From: JAVVFH01 sp032250585
Lineage (GTDB): Bacteria; Pseudomonadota; Gammaproteobacteria; Xanthomonadales; SZUA-36
Direction of reading: 5' to 3'
NCBI GenBank assembly: GCA_032250585.1
Contig: JAVVFH010000140.1
Location: 1 to 9,239 of the forward strand
DNA: 9,239 nucleotides
Shown here: positions 6,395 through 9,239 of the stretch, piece by piece
Position numbering within the stretch: position 1 is the first letter of the stretch
Layout: each line of letters begins with the position of its first letter
Position numbers and translations under genes: made by a program
Notes under the pieces: model-generated
Told to the model about the DNA's origin: nothing
Seen by the model: the letters and a program-made list of their open reading frames with translations, nothing else
The model's database searches: none

Positions 6395-6775
6395 ATGAAC
6401 GTCGTCGACTCCTCGGCCTGGCTGGAGTATTTCGCCGACGGCCCCAACGCAGAACACTTCGCTGCCGCGATCGAGGATACGTCGAACCTGGTCGTGCCAT
6501 CGATAACCTTGCTCGAAGTCTTCAAGCGGATTGGTCAGCAGCGCGATGAAACCGAAGCATTGAAATACGTGGCGGTCATGGAGCAGGGTGACGTCGTTGA
6601 CCTGGACGCTGCGCTTGCGCTTCGGGCGGCCGCGTTGGGCTTGCGTCACAGGCTGCCGCTTGCCGACAGTATCATCTACGCTACGGCGCAGAGTATTCAG
6701 GGCATTGTCTGGACACAGGATGCCGATTTCAAGGAGCTCGACGGGGTGCGGTTTTGGCCGCGCCGAAAACCTTGA
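6395..6775 (+). CDS. vapC: VapC-type PIN-domain ribonuclease toxin
   Basis: A 126-residue PIN domain, normal VapC length. The acidic metal-binding residues of the active site are in place: Asp5 in VVDSSAWLEY, Glu41 in LLEVFK, Asp91 in LPLADSIIYATA, and Asp109/Asp111 in TQDADF. VapC proteins are Mg-dependent endoribonucleases, often acting on tRNA or rRNA; the target here is unknown. It begins 6 nt after the antitoxin stop with only a weak AGG upstream, so translation is probably coupled. All key residues are present and no frameshift is seen, so the toxin looks intact. A small hairpin (ACTGC-AATC-GCAGT) follows the stop but lacks a T-run, so no terminator is called. Confidence 0.92.
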   Translation: MNVVDSSAWLEYFADGPNAEHFAAAIEDTSNLVVPSITLLEVFKRIGQQRDETEALKYVAVMEQGDVVDLDAALALRAAALGLRHRLPLADSIIYATAQSIQGIVWTQDADFKELDGVRFWPRRKP

Positions 6776-6818
6776 GTCACTGCAATCGCAGTCTGGCCTT
6801 CGGTCGCGTATCCTCATA

Positions 6819-6856
6819 ATATTCCCGTTAAAACTGGATATTCCCGTTAAAATTGG
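6819..6856 (+). repeat. 19-bp tandem duplication before dusA
   Basis: Two exactly adjacent copies, ATATTCCCGTTAAAACTGG (6819-6837) and ATATTCCCGTTAAAATTGG (6838-6856), differing at one base. The second ends 4 nt before the dusA ATG. Confidence 0.9.
6848..6853 (+). promoter_or_regulatory. Candidate -10 box of dusA, very close to the ATG
   Basis: TAAAAT in the second copy of the tandem repeat. With a start point about 7 nt downstream, transcription would begin at or next to the ATG at 6861, giving a leaderless mRNA. No ribosome site is visible before the ATG. The -35 region is poor. Confidence 0.35.
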
Positions 6857-6860
6857 CGAC

Positions 6861-7862
6861 ATGAATCAATCGGCAAACAGTCCAAAAATACAGGTGGCCC
6901 CGATGATGGACTGGACGGACCGGCATTGCCGTTTCTTCCACCGCATCCTGGCGCCGGACGCATTGCTGTATACGGAAATGGTCACCACCGGGGCGGTGCT
7001 GCACGGCGATCGCGAGCGTCTGCTGGGCTTCAGCCCGGAGGAGCACCCGCTGGCGCTGCAACTGGGTGGCAGCGATCCAGCCGAACTGGCCGCCAGCGCC
7101 CGGATTGCGGCCGGGCGGGGTTTCGATGCCATCAACCTGAACGTGGGCTGCCCCTCCGATCGCGTGCAGAAAGGGCGTTTCGGCGCCTGCCTGATGCGCG
7201 AGCCGGGCCTGGTGCGCGACTGCGTGGCCGCGATGCGCGAAGCGGTCGGCATCCCGGTCACCATCAAGACCCGGCTGGGCGTCGACGAACTGGACAGTTA
7301 TGCGTACTTCAGCGACTTTATCGACACCGTCGCGCAGTCGGGCTGCGACACATTTATCGTGCACGCCCGCAAGGCCTGGCTGTCGGGCCTGAGCCCGAAA
7401 CAGAACCGCCAGGTACCGGAACTTCGTTACGACCGGGTCTACCGACTCAAACGGGAGCGACCGGACCTTCGCGTCGTACTGAACGGCGGCGTCGGCAGCC
7501 TCGCGGAAATCCAGCAACACCTGGAATTCGTGGACGGCGTGATGCTCGGGCGCGCCGCCTATCAGTCGCCCTGGCTGCTGGCCGCAGCGCAACGCGAACT
7601 CTGCAGCCGGCCCGGCGCGGCCAGCCGCGAGCACGCGGTGGAGGCGCTGACGGGCTATATCGCCGGGCAGGTGCAGCGCGGCGTGGCGGTCAAGAACATC
7701 AGCCGGCACGCACTGGGCCTGTTTCAGGGCCGGCCTGGCGCCCGGCGCTGGCGGCGTTATATTGCCGAGCGCGCCCACCTCGATGACGCCAACGCCGATC
7801 TGCTGCGCGAGGCGCTGGCACAGATGAATTGTGGATGCAACGCCGCCCGCAACGCCGCCTGA
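6861..7862 (+). CDS. dusA: tRNA-dihydrouridine synthase A
   Basis: A 333-residue flavoenzyme that reduces specific uridines in the tRNA D-loop (U20/U20a for E. coli DusA) using FMN and NADPH. The family pattern is clear: VAPMMDWTDRHCRFFHRIL (12-30), LLYTEMVTTGAV (36-47), LQLGGSDP (67-74), the catalytic-cysteine motif NLNVGCPSDRVQKGRFGACLM with Cys97 (93-112), KTRLG with Lys136, FIVHARKAWLSGLSPKQNR (165-183), and the FMN-phosphate regions NGGV (208-211) and LGRAAY (229-234). Length matches DusA rather than DusB or DusC. The start at 6861 is set by homology; the frame stays open upstream, where it shadows vapC. The tail CGCNAARNAA overlaps the next gene. The 5' end of dusA is a documented integration site for islands and prophages. 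Confidence 0.96.
   Translation: MNQSANSPKIQVAPMMDWTDRHCRFFHRILAPDALLYTEMVTTGAVLHGDRERLLGFSPEEHPLALQLGGSDPAELAASARIAAGRGFDAINLNVGCPSDRVQKGRFGACLMREPGLVRDCVAAMREAVGIPVTIKTRLGVDELDSYAYFSDFIDTVAQSGCDTFIVHARKAWLSGLSPKQNRQVPELRYDRVYRLKRERPDLRVVLNGGVGSLAEIQQHLEFVDGVMLGRAAYQSPWLLAAAQRELCSRPGAASREHAVEALTGYIAGQVQRGVAVKNISRHALGLFQGRPGARRWRRYIAERAHLDDANADLLREALAQMNCGCNAARNAA
6901..6917 (+). repeat. dusA copy of the 17-bp near-repeat bracketing the toxin-antitoxin block
   Basis: CGATGATGGACTGGACG, part of the MMDWT coding stretch of dusA. It matches 5441-5457 at 15 of 17 positions in the same orientation. Confidence 0.35.
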
Positions 7863-8779
7863 GCGACGCCGTGATTGTCAGCGACCCCGGGGATTTTCAC
7901 ACCGCGCTGGCCGCCTTGCCGGCCGACGCGCCGGTACTGCCCCGCAGCGTTTTCCTGGTCGCGCCGGAGCGCTTTCACGTCAGCACGGAGACCGCCCATG
8001 ACAACCCCTATCTGGACACGGTCCAGCCGGCCGACCCGCAGCGGGCGCAGGCGCAGTTCGACGAACTGCTGCGGCTGATCCGCTCAAGCGGCGTGGCCGT
8101 GACCTGCTTTCCGGGCGATCCCGACGCACCCGACGGCGTGTTTCCGAACAATGTCTTCGCGACCGTGCCCGGCCGCCTGATCGTGGGCCGCATGCTTTAC
8201 CCGGGCCGCCAGGCCGAGGCGCGGCGGAAAGACATCCGGGCTTATTTCCGGACTGCCGATTACGAGGTCGTCGACCTGTCGAGGCAGGACGGGGTCGCCG
8301 AACTGACCGGGCCCCTGGTGCTGGACCGCGCCCGTCGTGTCGGCTACTGCGGCATGAGCGAGCGGGTCGACGAGGCCGGCCTGGCGGCGATGCACGAAGC
8401 CTTCGATCTGCGCCTGACCTTCCGCTTCGACCTGGACCCGCGGGAGTACCATACGAACGTGGTGCTGAGCGTGCTGGCCGCGCGGGCCTGCGTGCTGTAT
8501 CCGGGCGCTTTTCGGAATCCCGCCGTTGCCGAGGCCATCGCGGCGGCCTGGCCCGGCCGTTGCCTGATGCTGGACGAGGCGGAAAAGAATGCGTTTGCGG
8601 CCAACTGCATCGCACTCACCGACAAGGACCTGTTCATGAGCCAGGCGGCCCGCGACGCCCTCGCGCCGGCCAAGCTGAAGCGGCTCGCTGAATGGGGCTT
8701 CGAGGTGCACAGCGTGGCGCTGGATGAAATCGAGAAGGCCGGCGGCAGCCTGCGCTGCATGGTCGCCGAGATTTTTTAG
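7835..8779 (+). CDS. Amidinotransferase/arginine-deiminase-superfamily hydrolase (CtlX/DDAH-like)
   Basis: A 314-residue member of the guanidino-group-modifying superfamily (arginine deiminase, dimethylargininase, CtlX). Visible elements are PRSVFLVAPERFHV (36-49), DNPYLD (56-61), FPNNVFAT (103-110), ELTGPLVLDR (156-165) with the presumed acidic residue Glu156, EYHTNVVLSV (204-213) with catalytic His206, and the C-terminal GGSLRCMVAEIF (303-314) with nucleophile Cys308. The Cys/His/acidic arrangement predicts hydrolysis of arginine, a methylated arginine or citrulline-like substrate in the cytoplasm; which one cannot be read. The ATG at 7835 overlaps the dusA end by 28 nt; TTG 7829 and GTG 7871 are alternatives, none with a strong ribosome site. 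Coupling to dusA is likely, without an obvious metabolic link. About 35 residues precede the usual family start. Confidence 0.85.
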   Translation: MQRRPQRRLSDAVIVSDPGDFHTALAALPADAPVLPRSVFLVAPERFHVSTETAHDNPYLDTVQPADPQRAQAQFDELLRLIRSSGVAVTCFPGDPDAPDGVFPNNVFATVPGRLIVGRMLYPGRQAEARRKDIRAYFRTADYEVVDLSRQDGVAELTGPLVLDRARRVGYCGMSERVDEAGLAAMHEAFDLRLTFRFDLDPREYHTNVVLSVLAARACVLYPGAFRNPAVAEAIAAAWPGRCLMLDEAEKNAFAANCIALTDKDLFMSQAARDALAPAKLKRLAEWGFEVHSVALDEIEKAGGSLRCMVAEIF

Positions 8780-8852
8780 CCGGCGCAGCAGCGGCAGTGC
8801 TTCAGCAGTATCTTGGCAGCCTTCGATTCAGGCTTGATTCATCGCGATGGCT

Positions 8853-8858
8853 TAGAAT
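8853..8858 (+). promoter_or_regulatory. Candidate -10 box of the small exported protein gene
   Basis: TAGAAT, 27 nt before the ATG at 8886. TTGATT upstream is only 13 nt away, too close for a standard -35, so the call is weak. Confidence 0.3.
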
Positions 8859-8885
8859 GACCGCCAGCGTATGGGATGTGGACCA

Positions 8886-9161
8886 ATGAGCGAAGGAAAA
8901 TTCATCAAGGAATGGGGATCACGCCTTCTGCCGGGGCGATTGCTCGCCGTTGCGCTGGCCGTCGCGCTGGCTGCGACGACGCCGACGGCGGCTTTCGCCC
9001 AGTCTCTGGATGAAGCGGCCCGCAACGCGGCCCGGCAATACAACGCCAAGGTGCTCTCGGCCCGCACGGTGCAGGACGGCCAGCGCCGCGTACACGTGAT
9101 CAAACTGTTGACCAAAGACGGCGTCGTGATCACGGTGCGCGTGCCGGTCAGGAAACGTTGA
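8886..9161 (+). CDS. Small exported protein with PepSY-like C-terminus
   Basis: A 91-residue protein. Residues 1-39 look like a signal peptide: a short basic N-region, a hydrophobic core rich in Ala, Leu and Val (LLAVALAVALAATTPTAA), and an AFA-Q cleavage site, leaving a mature protein of about 52 residues. The mature part, with QYNAKVLSARTVQDGQRRVH and VIKLLTKDGVVITVRVP, fits the beta-hairpin pattern of short PepSY-type domains: a helix, then KVLS..., then charged strands ending in VRVPV. Small proteins of this kind often sit next to two-component systems in gammaproteobacteria, but the window ends before that can be checked. An ATG at 8871 is possible; 8886 gives the more typical signal peptide. 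Function unknown. Confidence 0.7.
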   Translation: MSEGKFIKEWGSRLLPGRLLAVALAVALAATTPTAAFAQSLDEAARNAARQYNAKVLSARTVQDGQRRVHVIKLLTKDGVVITVRVPVRKR

Positions 9162-9239
9162 GCTAACCCGCATAATTCACCAAGGCGGACCGAAAATTGA
9201 GATTTCATCATAACAAACAATGCATTACGGCATTTTTAA
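9162..9239. other. A+T-rich tail with no supported gene
   Basis: The last 78 bases are markedly richer in A+T than the rest of the window. An ATG at 9220 opens a frame that runs off the right edge after six codons, too little to judge. No clear hairpin terminator is seen. Confidence 0.4.

Noticed and set aside
6776..6800. Intrinsic terminator after vapC
   Set aside because: The ACTGC-AATC-GCAGT hairpin has a 5-bp stem and no T-run.
6311..6862. Minus-strand open frame (183 codons) over the vapC region
   Set aside because: The plus-strand PIN domain has all active-site acids; the minus-strand product resembles nothing and overlaps two genes and the tandem repeat.
6828..7778. Minus-strand open frame (316 codons) over dusA
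   Set aside because: Shadow of dusA, whose plus-strand identity is unambiguous.

Overview
The window is G+C-rich DNA whose gene set (DusA, a DevBCA-type exporter, a cyclic-nucleotide-binding patatin, a small exported PepSY-like protein) suggests a gammaproteobacterium. This is an inference from protein families and base composition; no rRNA or other lineage marker is present.

Layout. Positions 1-5107 (minus strand) hold a tight four-gene operon read right to left: a periplasmic HlyD/DevB-type adaptor, a DevC-type FtsX-like permease, a DevA-type ATPase fused to a C-terminal GAF domain, and a patatin-like phospholipase with an N-terminal cyclic-nucleotide-binding domain, cut by the left window edge. 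Spacing is 24 nt, a 1-nt TGATG overlap, and 8 nt. Positions 5168-5486 have no gene but hold a small non-autonomous mobile element: 171 bp, perfect 17-bp terminal inverted repeats starting CAGGG, an abutting perfect 10-bp direct repeat on each side, and an inverted pair of dRS3-like palindromes inside. Positions 5487-6775 are an accessory block with two divergent toxin-antitoxin modules: parDE on the minus strand, and an AbrB-type antitoxin with a PIN-domain (VapC) toxin on the plus strand. Their 166-bp shared control region is rich in palindromes. Positions 6861-8779 are dusA (tRNA-dihydrouridine synthase A) and an overlapping amidinotransferase/arginine-deiminase-superfamily hydrolase. Positions 8886-9161 encode a small exported protein with a PepSY-like C-terminus, followed by an A+T-rich tail.

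How it may work together. The operon pairs a lipid-hydrolysing enzyme with an exporter whose best-known relative, cyanobacterial DevBCA, is linked to glycolipid export. Both the ATPase and the phospholipase carry a domain of a type that can bind cyclic nucleotides. A nucleotide-gated envelope-lipid remodelling or export system is the most interesting hypothesis here; it is inferred and not demonstrated. The toxin-antitoxin block lies between the operon and the 5' end of dusA, a known integration target for islands and prophages. A near-copy of a segment of the dusA start lies at the far side of the block, so the block may be a small island remnant.
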